From: Aquabacterium lacunae
GTDB lineage: Bacteria > Pseudomonadota > Gammaproteobacteria > Burkholderiales > Burkholderiaceae_C
Length of the DNA: 64,000 nt
Direction: 5' to 3'
Assembly: GCF_004310865.1 (NCBI RefSeq)
Contig: NZ_SIXI01000002.1
Location: 771,775-835,774, forward strand
The notes under the pieces were generated by a model. It was not told the DNA's origin. It saw only the letters and a program-made list of their open reading frames with translations, and made no database searches. The position numbers were made by a program, and so were the translations under genes. Shown piece after piece: positions 35,864 to 45,515 of this stretch (within the stretch, counting starts at the first letter, position 1; each line of letters starts with the position of its first letter).

Positions 35864-37657
35864 ATGCGACTGTTCGCCCGCCTGTTCACCGAACTCGACG
35901 AGACCACTTCGACCCTGGCCAAGGTCGAGGCACTCAAGCGCTACCTGCAACAGGCCGAACCCGCCGATGCCGCCTGGGCGCTGTACTTCCTGGCCGGCGG
36001 CAAGCCGCGGCGCACCGTGTCGACGGGTCTGATCCGGCAATGGGCCGCCCAAGGGGCCGGCCTCGATGACTGGTTGTTCGAGGCCTCCTACCAGGCGGTG
36101 GGCGACCTGGCCGAGACCATCGCGCATGTGCTGCCGCATGCCCCGCCGACCGAGCCCGACGCGCTGGGCCTGGCCGACTGGATGCACCAGCGCCTGCTGC
36201 CCATGCGCCAGTGGCCTGCCGAAGAGCAGGCCCGGCAGCTGATGACCTGGCTGCGGCCCATGGACTGGGCCAGTCGCTTTCTGCTGATCAAGCTGGTGGG
36301 TGGCGGTTTTCGGGTGGGGGTGAGCAAACTGCTGGTGACACGCGCCCTGGCCGAGCACGCCGGGCTGCCCGCCACCGTGGTGGCCCAGCGCATGATGGGC
36401 TACACCGATGCACGGCGCCCGCCCACGGCCGAAGCCTTGCAGGCCCTGTGCGCACCACTGGCGTGCGGCCCCGAAGGCCAGCCCTTGCCCGAAGCCCTGG
36501 GCACCCAGCCCAACCCCTTTTTCCTGGCCCAGCCCTGGCCGAACGACTCGGACCTGGGCCCGGCCAGCGACTGGATGGCTGAGTGGAAGTTCGACGGCAT
36601 CCGCGCGCAGATCGTGCGGCGAGACGGGCAGACGGCCGTGTGGTCACGCGGTGAAGAACTGCTCACCGAACGCTTCCCCGATCTGGTGGCCCGCACCACC
36701 GGCTGGCCCGATGGCACCGTGGTCGACGGCGAACTGGTGGTGCGCGCCACCACCGCACCCAGCCCCACCGCATTGACCCTGACCGATCCCCATGGGCAGC
36801 CATGGCAGGTGGCCCCGTTCAGCGTGCTGCAAACGCGCATCACACGCCAGCAGTTGCCTGCCCGCCTTCTGCAAACCCAGCCGGCCGACTTCATTGCCTA
36901 CGACCTGCTGCAGTGGCAGGGGCAGGACCTGCGCCCACACCCCCAGCACCTGCGCCACCACCGACTGCGCGAAGAAGCCGCCCCGGCCCTGGGCCTGACG
37001 GTGTCGCCCCCGGTGCTGCCCGCCGCCCGCGAACCCACCTGGCCCAAGCTGGCCGAGGCGCGCCTGCAGGCCCGCACCCTGGGCGTGGAAGGCCTGATGC
37101 TCAAGCACCGCGACGGCGCCTACGGCCAGGGCCGCACCCGCAGCGGTGGCCCCTGGTACAAGTGGAAGCTCGACCCGCTCACGGTCGATGCCGTGCTGAT
37201 CTATGCCCAGGCGGGCCACGGCCGCCGCGCCAGCCTCTACACCGACTACACCTTCGCGGTGTGGAGCCGCCCCCCGGAAGGCCCGGCCGCCGTGCAGGCC
37301 GTGCAGGAAGCCATTGCCCGACGCGAGCCCCCGCAGCCCGGCGGACTGCAGCTGGTCACCTTCGCCAAGGCCTACTCGGGCCTGAGCGACGATGAAATCA
37401 AGGCGCTGGACACCATCATCCGACGCGACACGGTCGACAAGTTCGGCCCGGTGCGCAGCGTGCGCCCCACCCAGGTCTTCGAGATCGGTTTCGAGGGCCT
37501 GCAGGCCTCGGGGCGGCACAAGAGCGGCGTGGCCGTGCGCTTCCCCCGCATCCTGCGCTGGCGGCACGACAAACCCCTGCACGAAGCCGACACGCTGGAC
37601 AACCTCCAGACGTTGGCGCGTCAAAACGGCCTGCACAGCCTCGACAAAACGCAATGA
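35864..37657 (+). CDS. ATP-dependent DNA ligase (PP_1105-type)
   Basis: 597 aa. An N-terminal DNA-binding region (LFTELDETTSTLAKVEALKRYL, VGGGFRVGVSKLLV) precedes the adenylation domain with EWKFDGIRAQIV, nucleophile Lys242. Then come DGELVV, FIAYDLLQW, EGLMLKHRDGAYGQGRTRSGGPWYKWK (motifs IV to V region), and an OB fold ending VAVRFPRILRWRHDK. It seals nicks using ATP. Relatives often lie with an exonuclease, an Lhr-like helicase and a phosphoesterase in a DNA-repair cassette; none is beside this gene. Confidence 0.92.
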   Translation: MRLFARLFTELDETTSTLAKVEALKRYLQQAEPADAAWALYFLAGGKPRRTVSTGLIRQWAAQGAGLDDWLFEASYQAVGDLAETIAHVLPHAPPTEPDALGLADWMHQRLLPMRQWPAEEQARQLMTWLRPMDWASRFLLIKLVGGGFRVGVSKLLVTRALAEHAGLPATVVAQRMMGYTDARRPPTAEALQALCAPLACGPEGQPLPEALGTQPNPFFLAQPWPNDSDLGPASDWMAEWKFDGIRAQIVRRDGQTAVWSRGEELLTERFPDLVARTTGWPDGTVVDGELVVRATTAPSPTALTLTDPHGQPWQVAPFSVLQTRITRQQLPARLLQTQPADFIAYDLLQWQGQDLRPHPQHLRHHRLREEAAPALGLTVSPPVLPAAREPTWPKLAEARLQARTLGVEGLMLKHRDGAYGQGRTRSGGPWYKWKLDPLTVDAVLIYAQAGHGRRASLYTDYTFAVWSRPPEGPAAVQAVQEAIARREPPQPGGLQLVTFAKAYSGLSDDEIKALDTIIRRDTVDKFGPVRSVRPTQVFEIGFEGLQASGRHKSGVAVRFPRILRWRHDKPLHEADTLDNLQTLARQNGLHSLDKTQ

Positions 37658-37682
37658 GTGGCCATACCACCTGAATCGAAGG

Positions 37683-37712
37683 GCTTTGTCCTGTACGCGG
37701 CGAGCACAAAGC
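37683..37712. terminator. Weak inverted repeat after the DNA ligase gene
   Basis: GCTTTGT and ACAAAGC flank a 16-nt loop, 26 nt past the ligase stop. No T-run. Could stop ligase transcription before folE. Confidence 0.25.
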
Positions 37713-37773
37713 AGGCAGGCGCGGTAGCATCGCGCCCATTGCATGTCCAACAGGTTCAAGGCCTGACCACCTC

Positions 37774-38520
37774 ATGAGCACCCCTCCTCTGCGCGCCGTC
37801 AGCACCAGCCCTGACCCCACCGCCCCGTCCACCGACGAGGGCACCCCGGTGTCGGTGAAGATCCGCGAGCGCATCAAGGCCGCTCAGCGCCGCTTCCATG
37901 CCAACGACAACATCGCCGAGTTCATCGAGCCCGGTGAACTTGAAGCCCTGCTCGACGAAGTGCAAGGCAAGATGAAGGGCGTGCTGTCCAGCCTGGTGAT
38001 CGACACCGACAGCGACCACAACACGCAGGACACGGCCCGCCGCGTGGCCAAGATGTACCTCAACGAAATCTTCAAGGGCCGCTACCACGCTGCGCCCTCG
38101 GTCACGGAGTTCCCCAATGTGGAACGCCTGAACGAACTGATGATCGTCGGCCCCATCACCGTGCGCAGCGCCTGTTCGCACCACCTGTGCCCCATCATGG
38201 GCCGCGTGTGGATCGGCATCATGCCGAACGAACACTCCAACCTGATCGGCCTGTCGAAGTACGCGCGCCTGATCGACTGGATCATGAGCCGCCCGCAGAT
38301 CCAGGAAGAAGCCGTCACGCAGGTGGCCGACCTGCTGCAGACCCGCATGAACCCCGACGGCCTGGCCGTGGTCATGGAGGCCGACCACTTCTGCATGCAC
38401 TGGCGTGGCGTGAAGGACATGGACTCCAAGATGATCAACAGCGTGATGCGTGGCTCCTTCCTGAAGGACCCCAACCTGCGCCGTGAATTCCTGTCGCTCG
38501 TCAACCAGAAGAAGGGCTGA
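37774..38520 (+). CDS. folE: GTP cyclohydrolase I
   Basis: 248 aa, with a poorly conserved N-terminal tail of about 30 residues. Converts GTP to 7,8-dihydroneopterin triphosphate, the first step to folate. Motifs: DTARRVAKMYLNEIFKG, ACSHHLCPIMGRVWIGIMP (zinc-binding Cys and His), GLSKYARLIDW, QIQEEAVTQVADLL and FLKDPNLRREFLSLV. Three nt separate it from a BLUF photoreceptor gene, so the two are probably co-transcribed. Confidence 0.96.
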   Translation: MSTPPLRAVSTSPDPTAPSTDEGTPVSVKIRERIKAAQRRFHANDNIAEFIEPGELEALLDEVQGKMKGVLSSLVIDTDSDHNTQDTARRVAKMYLNEIFKGRYHAAPSVTEFPNVERLNELMIVGPITVRSACSHHLCPIMGRVWIGIMPNEHSNLIGLSKYARLIDWIMSRPQIQEEAVTQVADLLQTRMNPDGLAVVMEADHFCMHWRGVKDMDSKMINSVMRGSFLKDPNLRREFLSLVNQKKG

Positions 38521-38523
38521 GCC

Positions 38524-38952
38524 ATGCTGGTTCGTTTGCTTTATGCCAGCCGCGCCCATCAGAGCCTCAGCCCCGAGGTGATCGATTCGGTGCTGGCCAT
38601 CTCGCGCCGCAACAACACCGGCCTGGGTGTGACCGGCCTGCTGTGCCACAGCGGTGACATCTTCATGCAGGTGCTGGAAGGTGGCCGCGACGCCGTGAAC
38701 CAGCTCTACAGCCGCATCTGCTCAGACCCGCGCCACACCGACGTGATCCTGCTGCACTACGAAGAGATCAGCGAGCGCCGCTTCGCCGGCTGGACCATGG
38801 GCCAGGTGAACCTGGCGCGCGTGAACCCCTCGACCCTGCTGAAGTATTCCGAGCGCCCCGTGCTCGACCCTTACGCGGTGTCGGGCAAGGTGTCGATGGC
38901 GCTGCTGGAAGAGCTGATCGCCACCGCCTGCATCGTCAGCCGCGCCAACTGA
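38524..38952 (+). CDS. BLUF-domain blue-light photoreceptor
   Basis: 142 aa, a short BLUF protein without output domain. The flavin-binding and signalling residues are in place: Tyr7 (LLYASRA), Asn31 (RRNNTGL), Gln49 (FMQVLEG), Trp90 and Met92 (GWTMG). Such proteins bind FAD and change hydrogen bonding on blue light, then act through a partner. It is coupled to folE (3-nt gap), and pterin or flavin metabolism may be the link. No obvious partner such as a diguanylate-cyclase-related gene lies next to it. Confidence 0.92.
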   Translation: MLVRLLYASRAHQSLSPEVIDSVLAISRRNNTGLGVTGLLCHSGDIFMQVLEGGRDAVNQLYSRICSDPRHTDVILLHYEEISERRFAGWTMGQVNLARVNPSTLLKYSERPVLDPYAVSGKVSMALLEELIATACIVSRAN

Positions 38953-38962
38953 GCCCCGGCCC

Positions 38963-39919
38963 GTGAGCGCCCAGGCCTTGAGCGCCCAAGCTTCTGGGCA
39001 GGCACCACGCTGGCTGATGGGGGTGGACTTTTCGTGCGCGCCCGACGCCCGCAAGCCCATCACCGTGGCCTGGGGTGAGCGCCGGGGGGCCGTGCTGCGC
39101 CTGGAGCGCCTCGACGCGCTGCCATCGCTCGATGCCTTCGAGGCCCTGGTGGCCCCCACGCACGAACGTGCAGCAGAGGGCTGGCTGGGCGGCTTCGATT
39201 TCCCGTTCGGCCTGCCCCGCATGTTCGTGGACGCCCTGGTGGCGCACCGCCTGCCTGAGGCCGCACCCAAGGCCGGGCAGCCGGCCTGCGACGCGCTGGT
39301 GCGGGCCCTGCACGCCCACTGCACCGACCGGCAGGGCTTTCAGGCCCTGATCGACGGCTGGGGCACGCAGTGGGGTGCCGGCACGCGCCCCGACAAGCTG
39401 CCGCACCGCGCGGCCGACGTGGCCCTGCCTGGCACACAGAGCACCAGCCCGCTGCAAACCCGCTACGTGCCCGTGGGCAAGATGTACTTCGAAGGCCTGC
39501 ACCGCCTGGTGGCCGCTGACGTCGCCTTGCCGGGCTTGCGCGAGCCAGCGGCCCGCACCACGCCAGCGCCCGTCCTGCGCCTGGGCTTTGAGGCCTACCC
39601 GGGCCTGCTGGCCACCGAGGTGCTGGGCAAGCGCAGTTACAAAAGCGACGACAAGGCCCGGCAAGACCCCGACCGCCTGATGGCCCGCCTGACCCTGATC
39701 GACGCGCTGGAGCAGGGCCGCACCCGCCTGGGCCTGCGCCTGAAACTCAGCCCCGCGCAGCGCGACCACCTGGCCAGCGACGCCAAAGGCGACCGGCTGG
39801 ACGCGGTGCTGTGCCTGTTGCAGGCCGGTTGGGCCGATGTGCAGCGAGAGGCAGGCGATGCCCGATGCGGCATGCCCCCGGCGGTGGACCCGGTCGAAGG
39901 GTGGATACTCTCGGCATGA
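38963..39919 (+). CDS. DUF429 family protein (RNase H-like fold)
   Basis: 318 aa with a GTG start, 10 nt after the BLUF stop. The N-terminal MGVDFSCAPDARKPITVAW and GFDFPFGLPR are typical of DUF429, predicted RNase H-like nucleases with acidic residues (Asp in GVDFS). It ends DAKGDRLDAVLCLLQAGWA, also a family signature. Substrate unknown. Its stop overlaps the mutarotase ATG by 4 nt, so it belongs to the same operon. Confidence 0.82.
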   Translation: MSAQALSAQASGQAPRWLMGVDFSCAPDARKPITVAWGERRGAVLRLERLDALPSLDAFEALVAPTHERAAEGWLGGFDFPFGLPRMFVDALVAHRLPEAAPKAGQPACDALVRALHAHCTDRQGFQALIDGWGTQWGAGTRPDKLPHRAADVALPGTQSTSPLQTRYVPVGKMYFEGLHRLVAADVALPGLREPAARTTPAPVLRLGFEAYPGLLATEVLGKRSYKSDDKARQDPDRLMARLTLIDALEQGRTRLGLRLKLSPAQRDHLASDAKGDRLDAVLCLLQAGWADVQREAGDARCGMPPAVDPVEGWILSA

Positions 39920-40806
39920 GCACCGCTGAAGTCCTGAATTCCCAACCGTTCGTCGAACCCGTCACCCTCGAAGGCCAACCCGGCCTCACCCTGGGCCTGC
40001 CCGATGGCAGCCGCGCCACCGTGTTGCTGCATGGCGCCCATGTGCTGTCCTGGCAAGCCGCGGGCTGGGGCGAACAGCTGTACCTGTCGCCTGCGGCGGG
40101 CCTGGCCTCGCTGCAGAGCGGGCAAGCCATCCGCGGGGGGGTGCCCGTGATCTTCCCGCAATTCGAACTCAAGGGCCCCGACACCTCGCTGCCCCGCCAC
40201 GGGCTGGCGCGCCAGCGCGCATGGACCCTCGACAGCCAGCAGGTGGGCCGTGACCACGCCCTGGTCACCCTGCTGCTGAGCGACGACCCCATCACGCGCG
40301 CCTACTGGCCCCACGGCTTCGCGCTGGAACTCACCGTGAGCCTGGCGCCGCATCGCCTCGATCTGGAACTGCACGCCACCAACACGGGCGACACCCCCTG
40401 GCCCTTCTCGGCCGCGCTGCACACCTACCTGGCCGTGAGCGAGCTGACGCAGGTGCGCCTGCAAGGCCTGGAAGGTTGCCACTTCCAGGACGCCGTGACC
40501 GGTGGAGAGCACATCGAGGACCACCCCGAAAAGCGCTTCGCTGGCGAGATGGACCGCATCTACGCCCAGGTGCCGCGCTCGCTGCTGCTGCGCGATGGCC
40601 CCCGCCGTCTCACCCTGGAAAGCGAAGGCTTCGAAGACGCGGTGGTGTGGAACCCCGGGCCAGACAAGTGCGCCGCCCTGAAGGACATGCCCGCCGAAGG
40701 CTGGCGCGAAATGCTGTGCGTGGAAGCCGCCCAGGTGGTGAACCCGCCCATGCTGCAACCCGGCGAGAGCTGGACCGGCCGCCAGAGCCTGGTGCTGCCC
40801 GATTGA
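39916..40806 (+). CDS. D-hexose-6-phosphate mutarotase (YeaD-like, aldose 1-epimerase fold)
   Basis: 296 aa from the ATG that overlaps the preceding stop. Galactose-mutarotase-type beta sandwich: LLHGAHVLSWQAAG, GQAIRGGVPVIFPQFE, HGLARQRAWTL, WPFSAALHTYLAVS, and VVWNPGPDKCAALKDMPAEGWREMLCVEAA with the catalytic Glu. It interconverts anomers of glucose 6-phosphate. Converges with the SCO1 gene. Confidence 0.9.
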   Translation: MSTAEVLNSQPFVEPVTLEGQPGLTLGLPDGSRATVLLHGAHVLSWQAAGWGEQLYLSPAAGLASLQSGQAIRGGVPVIFPQFELKGPDTSLPRHGLARQRAWTLDSQQVGRDHALVTLLLSDDPITRAYWPHGFALELTVSLAPHRLDLELHATNTGDTPWPFSAALHTYLAVSELTQVRLQGLEGCHFQDAVTGGEHIEDHPEKRFAGEMDRIYAQVPRSLLLRDGPRRLTLESEGFEDAVVWNPGPDKCAALKDMPAEGWREMLCVEAAQVVNPPMLQPGESWTGRQSLVLPD

Positions 40807-40876
40807 GGCATTGAACCGGCCAGGGCGCACGGAGCCCCTGCCGTGGGTGGTTCGCGGTTGAGTGCCCCGTGCGGGC

Positions 40877-41548
40877 TCAGGCCCCACCCAGCAGGGTGCG
40901 GATGTCGGCCAGCCAGGGCTCCACGCCCATGCCGTAGCGCGTGAACAGGCGTGCACGGCCCTGGCCGTCGAACACGAAACTGCCCGCGGTGTGGTCCAGG
41001 GTGTAGCCCTGGCCATCGGCACCGGGCACCTTCTGGAAAAACACCTTGAAGGCCTTGGCCACGGCGGTGGTCTGGTCCACGGTGCCGCGCAGCGCCACGA
41101 AGCTCGGGTCCATGCCCTGCACGTACTGCGTGAGCACCTCGGGGGTGTCGCGCTCGGGGTCCAGGCTCACGAAAATGGCCTGCAGCCGGGTACCCTCAGG
41201 GCCCAGCTTGCGCTTGATCTCGGCCAGCTCGGCCATGGTGGTCGGGCACACGTCAGGGCACTGGGTGTAGCCGAAGAACACCACCACCACCTGCCCCTTG
41301 AAATCGGCCAGCGTGCGCACGCGGCCCTGGCTGTCAGGCAGCTTCAAGGCCGCACCGTAATCGGCCCCCGTGATGTCGACGCTGTTGAAACGCGGGCCAT
41401 TGGGCTTGAGCGGGTTCCAGCTGGCACCGTCGCAACCCGACAGCCCGGCCAACGCGGCCAGGCCCAGCACCGCCAGCCCCCCTTGGGCGCCACGCATCAG
41501 CCAGTCTCGGCGGGTACAGGCAACAAGGGCTCGGCGGTCAGCAGGCAT
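40877..41548 (-). CDS. SCO1/SenC/PrrC family copper chaperone for cytochrome oxidase
   Basis: 223 aa. The N-terminus shows a twin-arginine (CTRRDWLMRG) and a lipobox-like LSGC, so it is likely membrane-tethered in the periplasm. A thioredoxin-like fold carries the copper site CPDVCP and the later His in YTLDHTAGSFVF. It delivers copper to the CuA centre of subunit II. Last gene of the minus-strand cox cluster, 3 nt after ctaB. Confidence 0.92.
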   Translation of the reverse strand: MPADRRALVACTRRDWLMRGAQGGLAVLGLAALAGLSGCDGASWNPLKPNGPRFNSVDITGADYGAALKLPDSQGRVRTLADFKGQVVVVFFGYTQCPDVCPTTMAELAEIKRKLGPEGTRLQAIFVSLDPERDTPEVLTQYVQGMDPSFVALRGTVDQTTAVAKAFKVFFQKVPGADGQGYTLDHTAGSFVFDGQGRARLFTRYGMGVEPWLADIRTLLGGA

Positions 41549-41551
41549 GGG

Positions 41552-42517
41552 TCACAACCACAGGTAATGATCGACCAGCAAGGCAGCGAACAGCAGCATC
41601 AGGTGGACGATGGAAAAACGGAAGGTCTGGCGGGCCAGCGCATCGCTGTACTGCCGCCACAGCCGCCAAGCATAGACCACGAACCACACGCCCAGCACCA
41701 GCGCGCAGGCCAGGTAGATGCGACCGCTCATGCCGTAGACGTAGGGCAGCAAGGTGCCGGGCAGCAGCAGCACGGTGTACAGCAGCACCTGCAGCCGCGT
41801 GAAGGCGTTGCCATGCGTGACCGGCAGCATGGGCAAACCCGCCTTGGCGTAGTCGTCGACCCGGTACAGGGCCAGGGCCCAGAAGTGCGGTGGGGTCCAG
41901 AGGAAGATGATCAGGCACAGCATCAGGGCCTCGGGGCCCACCTCGCCGCGCATGGCGGCCCAGCCCAGCACAGGCGGCATGGCACCCGAAGCGCCGCCGA
42001 TCACGATATTCTGCGGCGTGAGCGGCTTGAGGATGACGGTGTAGACGATCGCATAGCCCACGAAGGTGGCCAAGGTGAGCCACAGCGTGAGCGGGTTGAC
42101 GAACAGGAACAGCAGGGCCGAGCCCATGGCGCAGAGCACCGCGGCAAACACCAGCGACTGGGTGCGGCTGAGCTCCCCGCGGGCCGTGGGGCGCCAGGCC
42201 GTGCGCTTCATGCGCGCGTCGATCTGCTGCTCGATCAGGCAGTTGAACGCTGCGGCCGCACCGGCCACCAGCCAGATGCCCGCGCAAGCGGCCAGCGCCA
42301 CCAGGCACTGGTCGGCCGTGGGCACACCCGGCACCGCCAGCAGCATGCCGATCACGGCGCAGAACACGATGAGCTGCACCACGCGGGGCTTGGTCAGCAC
42401 GTAAAACTGCCGCCACAGCGACAGCGGCGAGGGCTTCGCCAGGGCCGATGCCGACGCGGATGCCTGAGCCGATGAATGGGCCGGGGCCTGTACCGAAGCA
42501 GAGGGGGTGGCAGCCAT
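41552..42517 (-). CDS. ctaB: Protoheme IX farnesyltransferase
   Basis: 321 aa, about nine TM helices. UbiA family: makes heme O from heme B and farnesyl diphosphate. It has the first aspartate-rich motif region [18 protein letters not shown] (the NxxxDxxxD variant with RMKRT) and [30 protein letters not shown], plus [13 protein letters not shown]. One nt separates it from ctaA. Together they produce heme A for the oxidase. Confidence 0.96.
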   Translation of the reverse strand: MAATPSASVQAPAHSSAQASASASALAKPSPLSLWRQFYVLTKPRVVQLIVFCAVIGMLLAVPGVPTADQCLVALAACAGIWLVAGAAAAFNCLIEQQIDARMKRTAWRPTARGELSRTQSLVFAAVLCAMGSALLFLFVNPLTLWLTLATFVGYAIVYTVILKPLTPQNIVIGGASGAMPPVLGWAAMRGEVGPEALMLCLIIFLWTPPHFWALALYRVDDYAKAGLPMLPVTHGNAFTRLQVLLYTVLLLPGTLLPYVYGMSGRIYLACALVLGVWFVVYAWRLWRQYSDALARQTFRFSIVHLMLLFAALLVDHYLWL

Positions 42518-42518
42518 G

Positions 42519-43730
42519 TCAAGCTCCTTTCGGGGTCAGGGACAGCGGGGCCAGGGCCTCGCGGGGTGCGGTGGCCAGCCCCGAAGGCTGCACCGCCATG
42601 CGCGTGAGGAACGCCACCATCAGGGCAGCGCCTGTGGTGTGCGCCAGTGCGGCAAGCAAGGGCCAGTCCAGCACCACATTGCTCAGGCCCGACAGCACCT
42701 GCCAGGCCAGCAGGGCCAGCAAGCAGCGGGCATCGCGGCGACAGGCGGGGAGGCCCTGCACCCAGCAGCGCCAGGCCAGCACCAGCACCGCCAGCGTGGC
42801 CACCACCGCGCCCAAACGGTGCATGAGGTGGATGGCCGTGAGCGCCTGCAGGGTGATGGCGCCGCCCTGCCCGTCGCTGCCCAGCGGGCGCAGCAAGGTG
42901 AGCGCCGTGCGCCAGTCGGCCGCGGGCCACCACTGGCCGTGGCAGGTGGGAAAGTCTTCACAGGCCAGGACCGCACCGTTGGTGCTGACCCAGCCGCCCA
43001 AGGCCGCCTGAGCGAACCACAGCCCGCACACCACGAGCGCTGCGCGGCGCAAAGGGGCCGGCACGGGTTCGTGCCAGGCGCCCTGGCCTGCCGCACCACT
43101 GAGCGCGCGCACCTGGGCCGTGAGCAAGGCCACGCCCAGCAAACCACCAAGCAGGTGCCCCGTCACCACCAGCGGGTAAAGCTTGAGCGTGACCGTGAGC
43201 GCACCGAACAGGCCCTGCACGCACACCCACACGAAGGTGGCGGTGGCCCACCATGGCGACAAGGCCCCGGAGACATCGGCCCTGCCGCGCTGCCACCAGG
43301 CCAGGCCCATCAGCAAGGTGATGAGGGCTCCCACACCAGTGGCCAGATAGCGGTGGATCATTTCGATCCAGGCCTTGCGGTGCGTGACGGGCCCATGCGG
43401 CGATTCGGCCACCTCCTGGGCAATGGCGGCATGGGCACCCACCGGGCTGGTGCTGCCGTAGCAACCTGGCCAGTCGGGGCAGCCAAGTCCCGAATCACTG
43501 AGGCGGGTGAAGGCGCCGAACACCACCAGGTCCAGTGTGAGCACCAGGGTGGCCAGGGTGAGGGCCCGGGCCCAGTGGGCTGCGCCGCGTGCACGCTGCT
43601 GGCGCCACACCAGGGCCAGGGGCCCCAGGGCGATCAGGGCCCCCACCAGCGCCACCGACAGCGCAGGTCGCCAGTTCACAAGCGCCACAGGCGCTTCGCT
43701 CACCAGGGTGCTGGCCAGCTCGGCACTCAT
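42519..43730 (-). CDS. ctaA: Heme A synthase (COX15/CtaA family)
   Basis: 403 aa, eight TM helices. Oxidises heme O to heme A. Family landmarks: [76 protein letters not shown] and [19 protein letters not shown], with conserved His ligands in EMIHRY, TGHLLGG, IHLMHR and AHTTGA. ATG overlaps the previous stop by 4 nt. Confidence 0.95.
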   Translation of the reverse strand: MSAELASTLVSEAPVALVNWRPALSVALVGALIALGPLALVWRQQRARGAAHWARALTLATLVLTLDLVVFGAFTRLSDSGLGCPDWPGCYGSTSPVGAHAAIAQEVAESPHGPVTHRKAWIEMIHRYLATGVGALITLLMGLAWWQRGRADVSGALSPWWATATFVWVCVQGLFGALTVTLKLYPLVVTGHLLGGLLGVALLTAQVRALSGAAGQGAWHEPVPAPLRRAALVVCGLWFAQAALGGWVSTNGAVLACEDFPTCHGQWWPAADWRTALTLLRPLGSDGQGGAITLQALTAIHLMHRLGAVVATLAVLVLAWRCWVQGLPACRRDARCLLALLAWQVLSGLSNVVLDWPLLAALAHTTGAALMVAFLTRMAVQPSGLATAPREALAPLSLTPKGA

Positions 43731-44434
43731 GGGCGCCCCGCTTCGTCCCAGCTCGACGAGGCACGCATCAGCCTGGTCAGGTCCTTGAGCACCTTGCGCG
43801 GTTCAGCCTGGGCAGGGAAACGCATCATCCACTGACCCATCGGATCGACCAGGTACCAGTGGGCCTGCAAGGTCTGGTCGGCCTCGGGTTGCAACCAGGC
43901 CGCCAGGGCACTGCGGGGCACCTGCAGCACGGTGGCGCCTTGCATGGCCGACTGCAAGTTGGCGCGCATCGGCTGGCCATCGTCGATCAGCCACACGCGG
44001 TCGAGGCGGTCTTTGTCTTTGCCCAGGGATTCACGCAACTGACGCTGCAGGTACAGCTTGTTTTCGCAGGCGGCGTCGCAAGCGCCACCGGCCACGGTGA
44101 CCAGCAGCCACTGGCCCTTGAGGGTGGCAGGGTCGACCGCCTGGCCGGTCAGGTCGCGCAAGGGCAGGGCCTGCGCCGATGGCATGGCCCTGCTGGGCTG
44201 GATCAGGGTGCCATGGTTGGTGCGCCCATCGGGCCGCACCACGTAATACATGAAGTACGAAGCCAGCACTGGGGCCGCGCAGACCAGCAGCACCAGCAAC
44301 ATCTTCCAGCGCCCCTGGCGGGTGCGGGCGGCATCAGCGGGCGGGCCGGCCGGATCGGGCAGGCTGTGCACACTCAGGCGAACCATCCGATCGACAGATG
44401 TCGATGCACTGCGAGAAGTGGGCTGCGTCATCAT
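43727..44434 (-). CDS. Membrane-anchored thioredoxin-like protein of the cox cluster
   Basis: 235 aa from the ATG overlapping the SURF1 stop (ATGA). One TM helix (about 50-70, MLLVLLVCAAPVLASYFMYYV), then a periplasmic domain with LKGQWLLVTVAGGACDAACENKLYLQRQLRESLGKDKDR that resembles the SCO/thioredoxin layout: a CDAAC pair in the place of CxxxC, then RVWLIDDG and WYLVDPMGQWMMRFP. It occurs with SURF1 and CtaA in betaproteobacterial cox clusters. A redox or copper role in oxidase assembly is inferred. Confidence 0.8.
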   Translation of the reverse strand: MMTQPTSRSASTSVDRMVRLSVHSLPDPAGPPADAARTRQGRWKMLLVLLVCAAPVLASYFMYYVVRPDGRTNHGTLIQPSRAMPSAQALPLRDLTGQAVDPATLKGQWLLVTVAGGACDAACENKLYLQRQLRESLGKDKDRLDRVWLIDDGQPMRANLQSAMQGATVLQVPRSALAAWLQPEADQTLQAHWYLVDPMGQWMMRFPAQAEPRKVLKDLTRLMRASSSWDEAGRP

Positions 44435-45195
44435 GTCTTTGCTGCAGACAGGGCCCGACCCTTGGGCCGGATCCACTGGGACCACACACACAGGCCCAGC
44501 AAGGCTGCAGCCATGCCGAACCACTGTGCAGCATAGGCCTGATGCTTGCCGACGTCTGCAGAGGGTTGCCACCAATGGCGCAACAGGCCATCGGCGGAAT
44601 TCACGCCCTCGTCCAGTTGCTGCAAGCTGCCAGGGCGCAAGCGCAGGCCCCATTCCCGGGCCAGGGCCTCAGGGTCAACGTTCTGGCGGATGAGCCCCTG
44701 CTCGGTTTCGGCGCCATGCCCCCCCAGGCTCATCAACCTGGAAGGGGCCCAGGTGATGCGGGCCAGCAGCGTCACATCGCCCTCGGGCTGGGGCACATCG
44801 GGCAAGCGCAATCGGTCGCGTGGGTCCCGGGGCACCCAGCCCCGTTGCACCAGCACCACCGACGCCGTGCAGCCCGGGCTGTGGGCCAGCTGCAAGGGCG
44901 TGAGCACCACAAAGCCCGCCCGGCCCTGCATCGGGCGGTTGTCCAGGTAGAGGGTGTGCTCATGCAACCAGCGCCCCTGCAACAGCACGCGGTGCTGTTC
45001 GGCCGCCTGCCAGGCCGAGGCCTCACAAGGCAGCCGATCGGCCGGCCAGGGTGCCTGAGCGCCACGGGCCAGCATGGCCTCGTGCAAAGCTTGCTTGGTG
45101 TCGGCACGCTGCAATTGCCACACACCCAGCGAAGCGGTCACGGCCATGCCCACGGCCGTGGCCGCCCACACCACCACCTGGTTCAGCCTGGCCAT
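44431..45195 (-). CDS. SURF1 family cytochrome oxidase assembly protein
   Basis: 254 aa with TM helices at both ends (about 8-25 and near 220-240), the SURF1 topology. Motifs: LGVWQLQRADTKQAL, GRWLHEHTLYLDNRPMQGRAGFVVLTPL, VLVQRGWVPRD and HKHQAYAAQWFGMAAALLG-like end (KHQAYAAQWFGM). SURF1 helps insert heme A into subunit I. First gene of the downstream cox group; 69 nt from the divergent DUF2909 gene. Confidence 0.92.
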   Translation of the reverse strand: MARLNQVVVWAATAVGMAVTASLGVWQLQRADTKQALHEAMLARGAQAPWPADRLPCEASAWQAAEQHRVLLQGRWLHEHTLYLDNRPMQGRAGFVVLTPLQLAHSPGCTASVVLVQRGWVPRDPRDRLRLPDVPQPEGDVTLLARITWAPSRLMSLGGHGAETEQGLIRQNVDPEALAREWGLRLRPGSLQQLDEGVNSADGLLRHWWQPSADVGKHQAYAAQWFGMAAALLGLCVWSQWIRPKGRALSAAKT

Positions 45196-45264
45196 GACAC
45201 CCTCGGTTTGTCGTGGGTCTGTCGGGCTTGGAGTGCCGGGGCGCAGCCCGTATCATCGGGTCGC

Positions 45265-45486
45265 ATGAAATTCCTGATCGCTCTGGCCCTGCTGGGCATC
45301 GTGGGTGCACTGGCTCTGGCCGGGCGTGCCATGCTGAAAGACGGGCGAGATGGCCAGCCCAAGACCAACCGCATGGTGCGTGCACTGGCGCTGCGCGTGG
45401 CCCTGTCGATCGCCCTGTTCCTGTTCATCTGGCTGAGCTATCACATGGGGTGGGTGCAGCCCACCGGCCTGCCGGTGAGCCGCTGA
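45265..45486 (+). CDS. Twin transmembrane protein (DUF2909)
   Basis: 73 aa with two TM helices: FLIALALLGIVGALALAGRAM and LRVALSIALFLFIWLSYHMGW, separated by a basic loop with DGQPKTNRMVRAL. Matches the DUF2909 twin-TM pattern common in cox clusters. It is on the opposite strand between SURF1 and ctaE. Function unknown. Confidence 0.85.
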   Translation: MKFLIALALLGIVGALALAGRAMLKDGRDGQPKTNRMVRALALRVALSIALFLFIWLSYHMGWVQPTGLPVSR

Positions 45487-45515
45487 GCCGCTGACCACAA
45501 GCGGCAATGCGCTCC

